Of a stretch of 64,000 nt of DNA, positions 26,101 to 39,905 are shown piece after piece (position 1 is the first letter of the stretch; each line of letters starts with the position of its first letter). Made by a program: the position numbers and the translations under genes. The notes under the pieces were generated by a model. The model had not been told where the DNA came from and did not search any database. It saw only the letters and a program-made list of their open reading frames with translations. Origin of the DNA: Trichinella spiralis (lineage: Eukaryota; Nematoda; Enoplea; Trichinellida; Trichinellidae); assembly GCA_000181795.3 (NCBI GenBank), contig CM012954.1:14489325-14553324 (forward strand). The letters are read 5' to 3'.

Positions 26101-26335
26101 CGTTGTTGTCCACAGTTGCAGCAGTGCTGGCGTCGTCGACGGTCGACGGCAACGTGCACAGCGTGTCCACGTCGCAGCTGAACGGCCGATTGAGCAGGCG
26201 AGCCCTGACGCCTTGGGAAATTCGACGAAGCTTCACACCGTACGAATCGCCCGCACTGGCCGGCGAAGCTGTTGGCGCCGGTGGAAGCCGACCCCGCTGG
26301 CCAATGGCCGCAGCCTTGCCACCGCTGCTGTCCAG
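11110..26335 (-). CDS. SIPA1L: SIPA1-like Rap GTPase-activating protein (SPAR family)
   Basis: Accelerates GTP hydrolysis on Rap-type small GTPases at junctions, synapses or cortex (family knowledge). Exons 5' to 3': about 26335-25181, 18651-17694, 15490-15348, 15275-15021, 14940-14865, 14802-14600, 14526-14369, 14273-14167, 14095-13955, 13862-13759, 13694-13431, 13363-13226, 13162-12930, 12818-12669, 12554-12117, 12048-11815, 11750-11519, 11418-11110. Phases agree throughout, giving about 1,760 residues (human SIPA1L1 has 1,804). Landmarks matched from memory of the human protein: [59 protein letters not shown] and [19 protein letters not shown] (Asn thumb of RapGAPs). A PDZ domain follows with [10 protein letters not shown] and [14 protein letters not shown], then a Ser-rich region, and a coiled coil across the last two exons with a poly-Gln run. 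The first exon carries poly-His. Its 5' edge is unresolved: an in-frame stop lies upstream without an ATG, so it needs an acceptor (26335 in phase 0, or 26268 in phase 1). Confidence 0.93.
11207..11261 (-). repeat. Coding CAG/CAA tract (poly-Gln)
   Basis: CTG/TTG units on the plus strand encode an almost pure glutamine run, interrupted by one Glu, in the last SIPA1L exon just after the coiled coil. Confidence 0.85.
15491..17693. other. SIPA1L intron (2.2 kb)
   Basis: Intron between the exon ending [15 protein letters not shown] and the exon starting [12 protein letters not shown]. It contains AATGA-type repeats near 16497-16540 and a small hairpin, aaccatgc with gcatggtt around a 9-base loop, near 17250. 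No gene was seen in it on either strand. Confidence 0.6.
20590..20612. repeat. CCTG tetranucleotide repeat
   Basis: About five CCTG units ending in ccggcc, inside the large SIPA1L intron. Confidence 0.8.
21096..21124. repeat. GATA tetranucleotide repeat
   Basis: About seven perfect GATA units in the SIPA1L intron. Confidence 0.85.
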
Positions 26336-28228
26336 CTTGTTGAAACGGTTCAAAATGTTGAAAATGCCATTTCACGATGTCCAATTTGCAGTGTTTCACG
26401 ACTTTACCTAAATCAATGTTGACAACACAATTATACAACGGTAGATGAAATTTTTCGTAAAAACAACGACGATGACACTACGAAGAAGGTTGATTCATTC
26501 AATTTTTCTTTCGTTAACGTTTTTTAAATTTTATTTTATGAATCAAATGTTCTTAATTTAAAACCACAAGTCAACTGTTGTTAGATGAAGCACGAAGTGA
26601 AGTATTTTTTTTTCAAAAAAAAGTTAGCTCGTGATGATAATGAATGATTCATTTACATTCCAAAGAGAGCGAAATTTTCTTTTTATACTATAAGCTGAAT
26701 TGATGCAAATTTCAACGGACAACTGATATGCAGAACAACAATCTGTACAGGGAAAAAAAACGAACAAGCAGATATAGTACTTTTCTCAGAGAAAATAACA
26801 AAGCATTATTCATATCATAAATTCTTTATCATGAAAAGTAATATTATCATCCAGTTGAAAAAAGAAAATCAGAAACAGTTATGAAAAAGCATTACGATGC
26901 ATGAGGTAATCAGTGGAAAAGAAAATGTTTAATAATTTATAAAGAAAAAATTTTTTGAAACAAACCAAATCTATATACGCATGTTTTTACAATGAATGCA
27001 TGCATGCAAATGTATATATACATATTCATATAATGGGTGAAATATTTGATCTAATCTTAAACAAATAATTAAATTATTGCAGTGTTGATTTTATAAAATG
27101 AACACATCAAAATTTTACACGAAAACCGTAATTTCAATTGGCATTCGAACAGCTTTTGACACAATTTATCAACTAAACTGGATCACAAAGAACATGCATC
27201 TTTTATGCCATAAGCAAATTAAAAAAAACAAACAAGTATATAAATATGCATCCTATTATTACAAATTAATAATAATAATAACAACAATAATAGTAACAAT
27301 ATTTCCCCTTACAATTTTCCCCCAGATGATGCTGTTTGCTTTCATCTGGAATGAATAAAGTGTCAGTGAATTATTCCAATAATCCATATAAAAGTCACAC
27401 ACAGACACAGAGAGAGAGAGAGACGCGTTCATTCTATTACGCCCAAAGTCGAAATTCTGAATGAGAAACGTCAAATGGCACATGAAAATGCAGTCAGATG
27501 AATCAATATGAATGAACAGGGACATTTTCATATAAGCGCAATTCGTACAGACACGAAGTTTTCAGAAATAGCCTGCTCAAAAAGGAAGAACCATTGATGA
27601 TGAGCAGAAGCAATGTATGATGATGTTTTTTTTTGAGATTATCAGTTGTTGAAGAAGTACAGAAAATAAATTTCACCTGAACTTAATCAGAAATACGAAA
27701 AAATAATAACGATAATGATGATGTCGAATAGCGAAAGTAAAAGTCGCCCCAGGCAAGCAAGCACACTGTGGCATAAATAAAAACAGCAACCAGCAAGATG
27801 TTGCCAAGTGATCAAGTGATAAAAAGCAGTGGGAAAATTCAACAGAAATTGAATTTTATCAAACAAAAAAAATAACAGTAATTCCTCGCACAGAGAGAAT
27901 TCCCTCTCCCCCATATTAACTGGATTGGTTTTAAAGCATATGCTTTTTTTTTCGTTACTGTTTCATATCGGATATATCAGATGAAAATATAAAGAGTTTA
28001 ATTAAACGTAAAATAAATTTGAAAACAAAAACGCATATGGCGCTTGCTGGTGGTGAGTGGGGACTGAAAATTATTTATTCCACACGCGTGAATTAAAATG
28101 TGAAAAAAGACATCTCTATTCTTCAAAGTGAAAACGAGAAAGACCAGAGACGAGAAAAGTGGAAAAATATTATTATGATGGCAACTTGGGTGAATGATGA
28201 TTGTGTGGCAAGACAAGGTCGCCCTTAC

Positions 28229-28310
28229 TTGTTAACAGCCGTGACCAAGGCAGCCAGCCGGCCGGCTGCTTCGTTTTAATGGGCCCACGCTTGTCAAAGT
28301 CCATCGACAT
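28229..28310 (-). other. Candidate first coding exon of SIPA1L
   Basis: On the minus strand this GC-richer segment begins with ATG (context CGGATGTCGATGG). It is open for 27 codons (MSMDFDKRGPIKTKQPAGW...) and ends at a good donor, AACAA|gtaagg, in phase 1. An acceptor-like tctttgcccag stands three bases before the ATG, suggesting an upstream 5' UTR exon. The phase fits the SIPA1L acceptor at 26268 (gccaacag). Its base composition stands out clearly from the surroundings. The link to SIPA1L is inferred from strand, order and phase only; I do not recognise the peptide. Confidence 0.45.
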
Positions 28311-31300
28311 CCGCTGGGCAAAGAGTCAATTAAAAGCTGAATTTGGCCGTGCCGGTTTCGCAGCAACGCCGTTCACAGTCAGTTTTCAACTATTACAACG
28401 TTCAAGATCAAAATTCACAACCGCTGACCGATAAACACCGCACCTTCTACATAATTCATACGATTCTCATACATACATACATATACATATATTCATACTT
28501 ATTTGTATTACGACAACAAAAAAGGAACAACTACCTTCTTATAAATCTTAAAGAGAACAAGCATATAATCAGCATCACTCGCACCAACAAACATGGTTGT
28601 TTGTTCATGAACAATTGATGAAATGCCAGTTTAGCAAGCAGCTAAGAAGAAAGTAGAAAAACAACAAACCTTTCTATACCATTTTTTTATCATGAATAAC
28701 ATTTATAAAGTAACATGAGAAAGCATAAGAATAAAATTTCACAAATTTTTGTTCGTAAAATCAAAATTTCAAATATACACACTAATAGAATATACATATA
28801 TATATGTACATATTTCTCAAGTGTAATATTTTAGTGTTCAGCGCCTCAACCTGGCTGCTTATATCGTCACTGCTGCATCTGTTGAAAAAGCAGAGAAAAC
28901 AGCAGCTGCGATTGGTGTTCAGTTTTTTTTTTGTTGGTTGATTGCCCAACTTTTTGCATTTCAAAAACAACAACGTCACCAGTATTGGTACTGGAACGAA
29001 ACAAGAAATCGCCAATCGCCAGCATGCAAATGTCATTTTTTGAAACCTCAACTTGATTCTAATCAACAAAAAAAATAAGCTAATGCTTTCTTCTAATTTT
29101 CGCCTGTCAAAAATTCTACTCGGTCGTGATGGAACCTATTCATAATCGAAATACATAAATCAGTGGAAACACTGGAAGCTGGGGAGAAAAGTGATCATTG
29201 GAAAAATTGTGAAAAATGACCGTCCGAATATGGTGCCATTTTTCGTCAATTGAGATATGCGCGACTTAATTTACGACCGACTGACAAGTTCGACTCGATT
29301 TACTTGTGGTCAACGTTGAGGAAAAAGGGAAATGCCAAAGCAAAAACCAAATCCAACAGATTTTCGTCGTTGTTGTTATTGAGCTATTACTTACTTATAA
29401 AAGTTAACATTCTATATGAAATCAGATTTTCCTCATGCAAGTATTAAATGAAAAATTTATCAAAATTCAGCTTTCATTTATTACTATTAATATAAATATA
29501 TATAGAAGGAGAGAACAATGCAAAATATTTCAACAAGAATACACGAAAGTACATCATCCAGAACGGCAAAGTCAAAGTTCAACGAATATTGTCAACCAAC
29601 AAATGGGCTCGAGGCAATTTTCAAATATGATTTTTCTTACATTTGAATGATTGAAATATTTGAAAATCACTTGAATACACATATTTTATAACAACAATAA
29701 TAAATTTAAGAAATTAATTGATCAATAATGAAATAATAACTGAATAAATGTGAAGCTGATTTTCTACAACTTTTCCAAAAAGAATAAATAAAAACATAAA
29801 AAGCTTATTATTACATTAATATAATTTGAAAAAAAAATTAATTTTCTAATTTAATCTAAATTATTAATACGAATAGAAAAGAATTGATTTCCTTTTTTCT
29901 TATCTTAATAAATGACCAATACTACATCTTTGAAAAGAATAAGAAGTAGCAGCAGCAACAAGAACAACAACAGTAATAATAATAACGATAATAAGTAATT
30001 TATAAAAATTTCATCACCATCACCAAGAGGAAAAATTAAAAGTTGACAAGTTAAAAAGAGAAGAATGAAAGATGATACATATACATATAGATATATCGAT
30101 CTATTATCTCAGTCCAGTTGGATCCAGATTAATAATAATGCATAAATGAGTCATGCCCAAGTGGGGCGTGTCATGGAAAATTCACTAACGCTGATCTCAG
30201 CCGACAACAAAATCTGCACAACAACAAGAACCGTGTTGTATCTTCATCTGTCCCGCTCAGTGTAGCATAGGACGAGTTTCGATTGACAACTTTTTGAAAT
30301 TTTGCACAACGACAACAACGACACCAACCGTCGGACGATGCTATCACGCTTAACTACCAGCCCGGCTTAAACATTTTCAAAACCCGGTTTGGAAAATTCG
30401 CTGATCACACACGATAAACAATTTAAATTTCGAATAATTTTATAATAATGAATTTTTTGAGAAAAAAAAAGAATTTACACAACACCACACCAAAGCAATT
30501 TTGTCGAGCAATCAACAATTAATTATATTTCAAAAGAAAAAAATTAACATAAATAATTTCAATATTTGATCGAGAAGAGAAAACAAAAAGAAGGAAATAT
30601 CTGCGGCGTTTGTTATCTGACAATTTTTGGGTCAAGCAGTAATGATAAGAATAAAACTAATTCCAACTTGATCAAACGAAACGACAGAACTGAAAAAGCA
30701 GAAGAGAAAAAGCACTTGATAAAAACTTTTTCATGCAAATTAGAAAAAAATAGTAGTAAATATCAAATATAAAGAAAATAATGAGAGGAAAAATATACAG
30801 ATATTTATTATATTAATAAATAATAAAAGAAAACAAGTGTCAAAAAGAAAGAATCAGCTTGCTTCACTTGTCAATCATATAAGAGCGATGATGTGATGAA
30901 GATGGTGATTGGAGAAGACAAAAGGTGAAAATGATAAAGAAGAAGTTTTTAAAATTTGTAAAAGAATTGAAAAATTATTATTTTTAGAATGGATGACAAC
31001 TGCAGTGGACTGACTGAATGACCGACTTAAAACAGACAGACAGGCAGATAAACATGCAAAAGCAAGCAAGCAAGCGAGCGATGTGCTTGCTGCTTCTCTT
31101 CTTTATATTCGCATACAACGGTGACCGACGAACGAGCAAAACAAACAGCATACACACATATATATATATATATAGCTCTGTATCTCTACTACATAAATCT
31201 TATTCTATCCCGAAAGATTGGAATGACGAAGAAGAAGAAGAAATGGAGGAGGAGGTGGTGGTGCTGGTAGCAGTGTACATTAAATACTTCATCCGTGTGT

Positions 31301-32423
31301 TTGTTCTTTACTTTTTGTTTGCACTATGAGAAAATGTTCCCAATCCAAAACTACGCTATCCTAACTATAAACTTCAAACTGTTCAAGCAAACAAAAAGCA
31401 AGAATAAATAAATCAACAAAAGCAACGAACAAACAAACAAACAACATGTTGAATATCATTTTCTTCATAATGACAAAATTTCAAAAAAAAACAATTACAA
31501 CATTGCAACTAGTCTCAATCAGTGATGCAAATGTATACAAAAATTAAAAAAAATAATATTCAATTTTTTTTAAATAAAAGCATAAGTTGCCAAATAGACA
31601 CACACACACACACATATACCAGAAGTCGAATTGTGATGTACAAGCAATGGATTTAACTAATTAACGAACTAATTTGTCGGCCATTTGAGCTAAGATTTGA
31701 GGAAACAATTTTTTCAATGGTACGCGTAAGGTGTAGAACAGAAGAAAGTCAGTGAAGCCTTTTATTTCATGAGCAGAAAGAACAATGACTATGCGGTCAG
31801 CTATGAGGCTTTCAAAAAGTATTGTTCAAAATTCAATAAATATTCCAAAAGCGCCGTTGGAGACGCGCGGGGCGGAAGCTGATTCTTACCCCCACTCTGC
31901 TTACTACTATTCCCAAAGTCCAACGGGCACCATTAGCATCACACTTTTCACTACGGGCAATTTTCTGCATTCAACACACACTCATACACACTATATTCAC
32001 ATTTTACAATACTCAATTGTTGATATGATGCTATTCAAGGAGGAAAGATGAAAAATTGCAATGAAAACAAATTCTAATTTTGTACTAAACTTGAAAACAA
32101 CCCTATTTATGTTCAACATCTCAACAAAGCAAGCAATATATTAGCATAATATTCGTAGTATTGTTGTATTAATTAAAAATTTTCAATTAAATAAAACAAT
32201 GAAAAAAAGGAACAAGTTTTACACACACACACACACAGATACACAAACGCACGATCATTTCTGTTTCATTAAATAATTGCAATAAGCAATGGGAGAAGAA
32301 AATGATCTGGAAAAATAAAAAGCAACTGATGATGATGATGCACCGTATGACCGGTGCTCAAGTCGATACACAGTGAAAGAGTGATCTATTCGTGATATCG
32401 TCGGTAAATGGCAAAATGCCAAA

Positions 32424-32474
32424 CAGCAAGCAAGCAAGCAAGCTAGATTAGATTGCTAGCTAGCAGCTGCCTGC
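32424..32474. repeat. AAGC/GCTA/CTGC patch
   Basis: agcaagcaagcaagcaagc followed by gctagctagc and ctgcctgcc. One of several similar patches in the window. Confidence 0.75.
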
Positions 32475-35285
32475 CAAGTTTACCAAAAGTCCGGCATTTC
32501 CGGTCTATTGTAGCCGGTCAGTAGGGCGCCAGTTGCAACATCGAACAAGCGAGCTCGAATATCCCAGTTTATTTCATTACCAATTTATTTCTTATCATTC
32601 ATCCATTCGACACGCTTCGTTCAATTCAGTTCATTCAATCACACACAAATGATAACCAATAAAAAGCTCCTTCCCAACACCAAGTCGAATATAGATACAA
32701 AAAAAAAATAATAATAATAATATGCACACTAAATTCACCGCATAAATCAAGCAATTAAAATTAGAAAACATGAGGAAAAAATAGCAATATTTCAAAAGTA
32801 GCCGTTTTTTTCTGTTTTGTTTTGTTTTGCAAATTTAATTTATAATACTATAAGAAGTACAAGTAATATTATCAGCAATCATCCTAATTATCATCATCAT
32901 CATCATCATCATTATCTTGATGAAGCAATAAATTCATGCTTGTTTGCTGGCTTGGTAGCTTTAATCGATAGTAGATTGTTGCTGTTGAATGTGCGTATGT
33001 GTGTGTGTGTGTATGTGTCTTTTGACTTGAATCGTTCAAGAAAAAGTTCATTCAAGCGCAGACTATGTAACAATAACAGCATTGTAAAAAAGTTTCGACA
33101 AAAACGTCCCATCCATCTACCCGACAGCAAACAATCAATCAAGCAATACAACATCAAATCCCAACCAACAATACATTCCATACATACATATATATATGTA
33201 ATCGGTTAGTATATAGCTTAATTTAGAAAAAAAGAGAATTGAAGTCAAACGTAGAATACCGAATAAAAAGGAATAATCGGTTTGAAGAGAAAAATGTTAC
33301 AAACTACAATTGTGCCGTTTGGTTTCAATTGAAAATTCAATTCACCAATGCCATAATCGAATGAAAAGTGTTTCGTATGAATCAATTGGAAAAAATACAG
33401 CAAAAGAAGCATCTTGACACGTGGCACTCTACTCTATACATAGGATATAAAATGAATGAGCTTACCTGTGACAGTGTGAATGCAATGAAGATTTGTGTAG
33501 TAGCAGTAAGAGCAGTTGTGGAAAATTGTTTGTCAAGAAAATTATGATTGTTGTTCGCCTGTTTGAAATTTGCTCAAGGCTCAAAACAGAGGTGATGACA
33601 ACAATACAAATGCAAAAGTTCTTGTCGCTTGCGTTGCTTGCAGTGCGGAAGCGAACCAAGCAATGGTCATTGGCGAATGGCAATTTCTCGGCATCACCTT
33701 GACATCATGTCTGTCTGTCGTCTATTATTCAACACTGCTCAATGCTAAAAACAGAAATTGAAATTAATAAAAATATGAAAATGAAAAAATAAAATAAAAC
33801 AACATTCGACTATTTATTTGTTTGTTCGTCCAGTTTTCCGTCAACCAAACGAACCAGCAACAACATAAGCATCAAACGCGTACAGAAGTTGTTCTTTGTT
33901 GTTCACAAAATTATTTATTAAATTGTAATTTTCTCATCTTGATTACACGCCTTATATCGTAGAAAAATAATTAAAAAGTGTCGATGAAGAAAATAAATTG
34001 CATGTGATTTAGTCAAAAAAATATAAATAAAAAAACGATTAAACTGTTCGATTGCGATGATTGAAAGAAGAAAAAAAACCAACGGATTTTTCTGACATTC
34101 AAAGTTGCATTGATTAATCAATCAATCATGACAGAATTTATGAATAATAACTGCGCTGTATAATTGATAAGACAGCAATGTGGCGCTCGACGGAGAATAA
34201 GACGGCTGTCATACAAAAAATACAATGCTTTCTTTTTTTTCTATTAATGACACTATGACTAACAATTATTGGAAAAAGCAACCGTCCAACAACGACAAGA
34301 CAATAAATAATAATTCCGTGCATGCACAGTTAGGGTAAATGCATGCATGCAGGGTTCACTTGGGATACAATTGGATGTAAAAATTGGAAAACACATGAAG
34401 AAGCATTTTCAATTAGCAATTACATCCAACGATTGAAAATTTTGTATTTTGTTGCTCATGTTGTTGCAATCAACAAACACACCCTACAATCATCATCCCA
34501 AAAAAATCATTTATTATGAAATTACTTTATCAAATAAATGTGTTTTTCATGAAAGGTAATTTTGCAGATGTCCAAAATGCTCGGCCACTCCTTGTAAAAC
34601 ACAACCACCATTACAATTAACCTATAAATCTTGCTAAAAGCAAAAAAGAAAAAAATCAAATTCTCGCACCGCAAAAATTCAAAATACTCAAACAACGCAA
34701 TATCGTGTATAATAATTTTAAATTGTTGTTCACAACTGAAAGATGATGAATGAGAAGGGCAGAAAAAATATTCTCACAAAGTGGACAAAAAAAACAGAAA
34801 ATGATGCAAAGGTGTGACGGTGGGTAGTGGAAATTTACAACATATCAAATGAACATTTTACAAGACAAATGGAACAAATTCAAGTCAAAGACCGACAAAG
34901 CAGCAAAAATGCAATTTGCTGACGTCGTCAGCACAAGCAATGACGACAGCAGAAATCAAGCAAAACACAAAATGCCAGTCAGTGTATATAAATTGTACTT
35001 AAGAAAGCAAAAAAGAAAAGAAAAGAAAACAACAATACAACAAAGAAGAAACTGACGCTGCCTAATTTCATTTTTCATAAAGTTACGTCATCGTCCTACT
35101 ACTAGGCATCCGTATATATATATATTTATCTATATTTATATATATATACATCTGTCCATTGTACCCCGGATGCACTGATCGCCTTATCCCACCCCGTCTG
35201 ACTGGACATGCATGTGGATAATCTTTTTCCTCATTTTTTATTTTAATTTCAATTTCCATCTGCTTTGATCAATCGTTGAACTCAC

Positions 35286-35381
35286 CAGGAGGCGGCACCC
35301 AGGGGAACAATTATTCACAACATTGACTCGAAGTTCATTAATAATCGTCGCCGGTTGTTCTTCAGCTTTTTTATTTCCCAT
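35286..35381 (-). other. Second candidate first exon, minus strand
   Basis: The ATG in context AAAATGGG opens 32 codons beginning MGNKKAEEQPATII and ending at the strong donor CCTG|gtgagt in phase 0. This phase would fit the SIPA1L acceptor at 26335 (tttcaacaag). Gly2-Asn3 followed by lysines resembles an N-myristoylation start. It could be an alternative promoter for SIPA1L, the start of another minus-strand gene, or chance. Confidence 0.3.
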
Positions 35382-36271
35382 TTTACCGCAGCAGTTTTAC
35401 AATCAGATTAGCCAATTTTTCCCATTCAACACAAAAACAGTTGCATCAATCAAACTGCAATTGTTACTTATTGTTGGAAAAAAAAGTTCATCAAGAATGA
35501 ATGAACGAATGAATGAATAGATGGATGAATAAATAAATAAATAAATACGTATAAAACCAACAGAAATTAACAGAAAATCAAAAAAAAAAGAAAGAACAAT
35601 AAACTCATTTTCATAATAACAGCTTACTAGTTGTGCATTCTGTTTGCAGAGTTATCAATAGAATTTCACGGTAAAGGTTGAAAAATCGACTGAACACACA
35701 AAAAAGAAACAAAATGTTCAATAGAAAAACTGTTGTTGCTATAGCAGAAGAAAAATAAGAAGAAGTAGAGTTTAGATAGAGTAAAAATTATTTATTAATT
35801 TTAATAATATTCATCTGATTACCTGAACAACAACAATGTCGATCACAATGTACAAGCTGCAGGTGAATGAATAGAAAATTTCAATGAAATTCAATTCGAG
35901 AAACAAACACCAACCACTGCTTATATATACAAATATATATACGCATTACAAACCATCATTATACGCCCGTTGTCTTTTGTGTGTCAAGTCTGTAATGAAT
36001 GTTCAATCGAATTTTACTACTTGCTTGAAATGATCAATCAACCAACCACCACCATCAAAACCACTACTACAAATACTAGTAATAGTAGTAATACTAGTGA
36101 CCATTTTCATAATGGATTTTTGCAAATAAGCTACTTGCGGATCGGTTGGATCGCACATTTCCTACAAGCGGGCATTTAATTCGCAAATCGCTTCCCAATC
36201 AACTTTCAGACCAATTTTCACAAAGACGACGACGACGACAACAATCGCCCGAGCTTTCAACGAAAATGAAA

Positions 36272-36320
36272 AACTAGCTATCTAGCCGGCTAACTAAATA
36301 GCTAAAGCTAGCTAGGCTAA
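36272..36320. repeat. CTAGC-rich patch
   Basis: Interrupted repeats of gcta/ctag (ctagctatctagccggctaac...gctaaagctagctaggc). They resemble the patches at 32.4 and 45.9 kb. Confidence 0.65.
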
Positions 36321-39300
36321 CTCTGTTCAATTTCAAATGTCCGTTAATTTATTTTTTCAACAACTTTCCATTCAATTTAATCAACTGACAAATTTTCAAA
36401 CTTGTCTCACTTGAAACAAGAAAAAAAACAAATATATCAAGTTACATTTCCACACACACAAATATATATATGTTATCTATTTATTCATTATTATTTAAAA
36501 AATATTATTTTTTCTCATTTTCTCTGAAACAATACTCTGATGAATTGACGGTGGGTGAATGACTGTAAAATGCAATCAAAAAAAAACCTCAAATAAAGAT
36601 GTCTGAGGCAGAAAGTAGAAACGGCAGAGACTTAATTGAATAGCATGCAGACAATGAAAAGAATCATCCAGTTAAGAGTTAGAGCGCACAACCCCCGCCC
36701 TCCTCAATGACATTTAAGAAGATGGAAGTTTCTTTGGTAGAGAAATAAAACATGAAGTAAAGCAGCAACAGCAAGCATGGCTATGGAATTCCTTGCATTT
36801 CAAAATATTCGAGAAATGAAATTTTCAATTAATTGAATAAATTTAAAAAATGAATAACCATCGACAAAAGCAATAAAACCGAAACGAAAAAAGTATAATT
36901 ACAATATTCCCAATTGCAAGTGAGGGGTGTGGTGTTGGCTTGGTATCATTATTTTTTTGGTTTTATTTAATTTCTTCCATTTGTCAATTTTTCAAGCAGT
37001 AATTGCCATTTGTATCGTTTGTTCGAAAACGATTTGATTAAATTATTCGATTTTGAATATTTTGAAAAAAACCAATAAGGAATAAATGTAAAAAAAATAA
37101 AATTATAAAATGCATTTCAATGAACTGAAGTGAATCGATTGAAAATGAATTGGATAGGAAAAAATTAATTTTTTTCCCAAAGAAAACGATTATAACAACA
37201 ATTTCATCCGTCTCATCCGAAGAAAAGCCATTGAAACAGCAAAAACAACATTAAAAACAAAGAACTAACTATTCGATGATGATGATGATGATGAAAAGAT
37301 TTAGTAACTATTTGCCAAATAAAAACAAAAAAAACTAAGTTACACTTTTCACTGAAGCTCAGACTTTTCTTGATATTATTTTACTACTATATTATACTAT
37401 AATTTACTATATTATCTATTATTAATATTATTATTATAAGTGCTTATATTTATTTATTTATTTTGAAATATACTTTTAATAGAAGTTGATATGCAAAATA
37501 AGGTTGCGATTCAATTGAAATAAAAGCAACACCTCGAAGCGAAAATTTGCAAACTATTGAACAGATAATGCATTCAACAGCTAACGTGAAATTAAGAAAT
37601 ATACTCTCATTCAGTCAGTCATTCATTCACCCACTCTGCCAGTCGTTCATTATCCTTCCATATGCAGCTTTACGGTAAAGCCGATACTTTGGCAATGAAT
37701 GTTACCTCTGTGAATGCTTTCACTAATTAAAATTCCAAATTGCCCGCTTCAAATGGTCGTATAGAGATTTGCACTTGCAACACAATTTAATGAACAAAAG
37801 AAAAAGAAAAACAATCCATCATTCCATTAATCTCCTACATTAACACGTTTATAATGATTAATTCATATTTAAATATTTGAACAAAATATTTTCATTTCAT
37901 CCACATTGTCGAGATATAAATATGCCTGTGCTTGTTGTACAAGAAAGAAAACTAATTACTATTAATAAATACGATGAATTTCCGTTTGAATGGAAAATCT
38001 ATTGAAAAGTATTTTCAGCCAAAGTCGTGAAATAATGATTTACTACAACATACAAGTAGAATTGTACAATGAATATCAATTTTGATTAAAAATCTCAACT
38101 ATATTATTACAATTCAATTTATAATGAACTATTTAATTTATCAAATTAAAGAACCATTTTTCATTAATTGCAATTTCTTAAACAAATGAAAATAGCAATT
38201 GTTGACATTTTCCCAAATATACAAATAGAAGAAGACAAAAAAGCAATATGCTAATAGCTTTTTGTAAAATTGAGCTGGCAAATTGAAAACAGGCAAATCA
38301 ACAAATCATGCTTATTACATTCGATCACGTGAAGGTGTTTTTAGGAATGTTTTTTTACAAAAATACCGCACAAATATTAATCATAAATCATCATACCTGC
38401 TGTTGAAGACAATTTCAACTGCTTGCAACAAATATGGTAGATGTAGAGTAGAGTTTGTTAACTGGCCGTCCAACCGTTTGACTTGCATTTTTAAATTACC
38501 ATTTTTCTTCTGAAATTATCTTAAATTTTTTTCAACATTAAAGTAAATAATTTAAATTTCAAACCTGAAAACTGGCTCCAAGCATCAAACAACCAACATC
38601 ACCATCCACGTTGAATTGAGAACCTCAGAATTCATTGTTACCGTTCAGTGGAAGAAACGAACCAAAGCCTAAATTGAACATCGCGCCAACTATTATTCGT
38701 AATCTTTGAATATGAAAAAAGCAATTTTTTCCATTTAATTAATATCAGACAGCCAAGAATTGAATCATCGGTTATGTCATGAAATAATTGCGAAACCATT
38801 TTTATCAGATCATCATATTAAAGCAAATCGAATTGAATCGAATCGAATAAAAATCAAAACTTGCTTTGTTGTTTGTGATGAAACATTCTGCTCAAAATAA
38901 AGCCCAACTGGATCCATAGTGGGACACTTGGCAGATTTGCCTAAATAAAAATTTTTAATCAAATTCACTTTAAACTTTCAAAGTAAAAATTAAAATACTC
39001 CACTCCACTGACACATTTTAAAGTGAAGAAAAGAATGTTCATTTTTATTTATACGCACTGTTGATGCCAATTTATGCAAATATTACTTATGATAAAAAAT
39101 CGCCGCAGAGTAAAATAAATAATAGATTGCAAACAGTGAAAACGTAAAAGCTGAAGTTGAACTGCGTTCATCAATATATATATTTATACATACTTAAATT
39201 TACAGACATGTGTAGTTCAACTTTTCTGAGCAATTTCAATATTAAGCACGGAATATTGTTCTAATTGAATTATAAAACTCATATTCAACAATCAACTGAA

Positions 39301-39905
39301 ATTCAGTGATATTGATAATTGAATAAAGTGTCCCATTTAATTATCTGCAGAGCAAGACACTCGAGAAAAACAATTCTATTTCGGATGAATTGGAGTAAAG
39401 CGAAAGAAACCAAAAAAAACGCAGCAATAACGAAAAATATAATAAAAATTAAATATTGAGAAATAAATCTTCTCATCAAACAACAGTAATAGATAAACTG
39501 AAAGAAGAAAACCACGCTTGGTTGAACGTGTTAAATGCTGATCGATCAATCAAACTGCAATCGTGCGAGTGATTGATATGCAAATTTCGAAATTTACAAT
39601 AGATTAGCAATTATTGCCATCAGAAGAGTAAAATTGAATAATAATTTTTGAAAAATCCAATAATTGGAAAAATCAATTCAACATATTTAAAAATACAATG
39701 CGAATGCTGTTACGGTTGGTTGATTCGTCACGAAATTTGAACATCAACATCAATATGCTACTACTGTCAACGCGAACCACATTCCTAAACTGATATCAAC
39801 AATGATAACAATAAAACAGCAGCAGATAATATAAATATTGCAGATTGTTTCGGTTTTCTCATTTCAGACATTGTTGCATCAGTTCGTATCAGAGCTGAAA
39901 TTGCA

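Larger units (their letters stand above)
26354..39905. other. 13.5 kb non-coding stretch between SIPA1L and ALDH6A1
   Basis: AT-rich sequence probably holding the SIPA1L 5' region and regulatory DNA. Besides the two candidate exons at 28.2 and 35.3 kb, weaker minus-strand open segments with donors lie at 38397-38488 (ATG, 30 codons, cAGCAG|gtatga) and 33467-33683 (ATG, donor CACAG|gtaagc). Microsatellites include AG near 27409-27422, CA near 31601-31613 and 32221-32236, TCA near 32894-32912 and AATA near 35529-35548. CTAG/AAGC patches occur at 32424-32474 and 36272-36320. No RNA gene and no transposon with recognisable coding sequence was seen. Confidence 0.5.

Noticed and set aside
25766-26422. 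218-codon plus-strand frame opposite the first large SIPA1L exon
   Set aside because: Valine-rich complement of the poly-His region; a shadow frame.
25986-26438. Alternative minus frame starting with a real ATG (MYNCVVNIDLGK) over the SIPA1L first exon
   Set aside because: It ends within the exon in low-complexity Pro/Arg sequence, while the other frame stays open to the donor at 25181 and joins in phase to conserved SIPA1L sequence.
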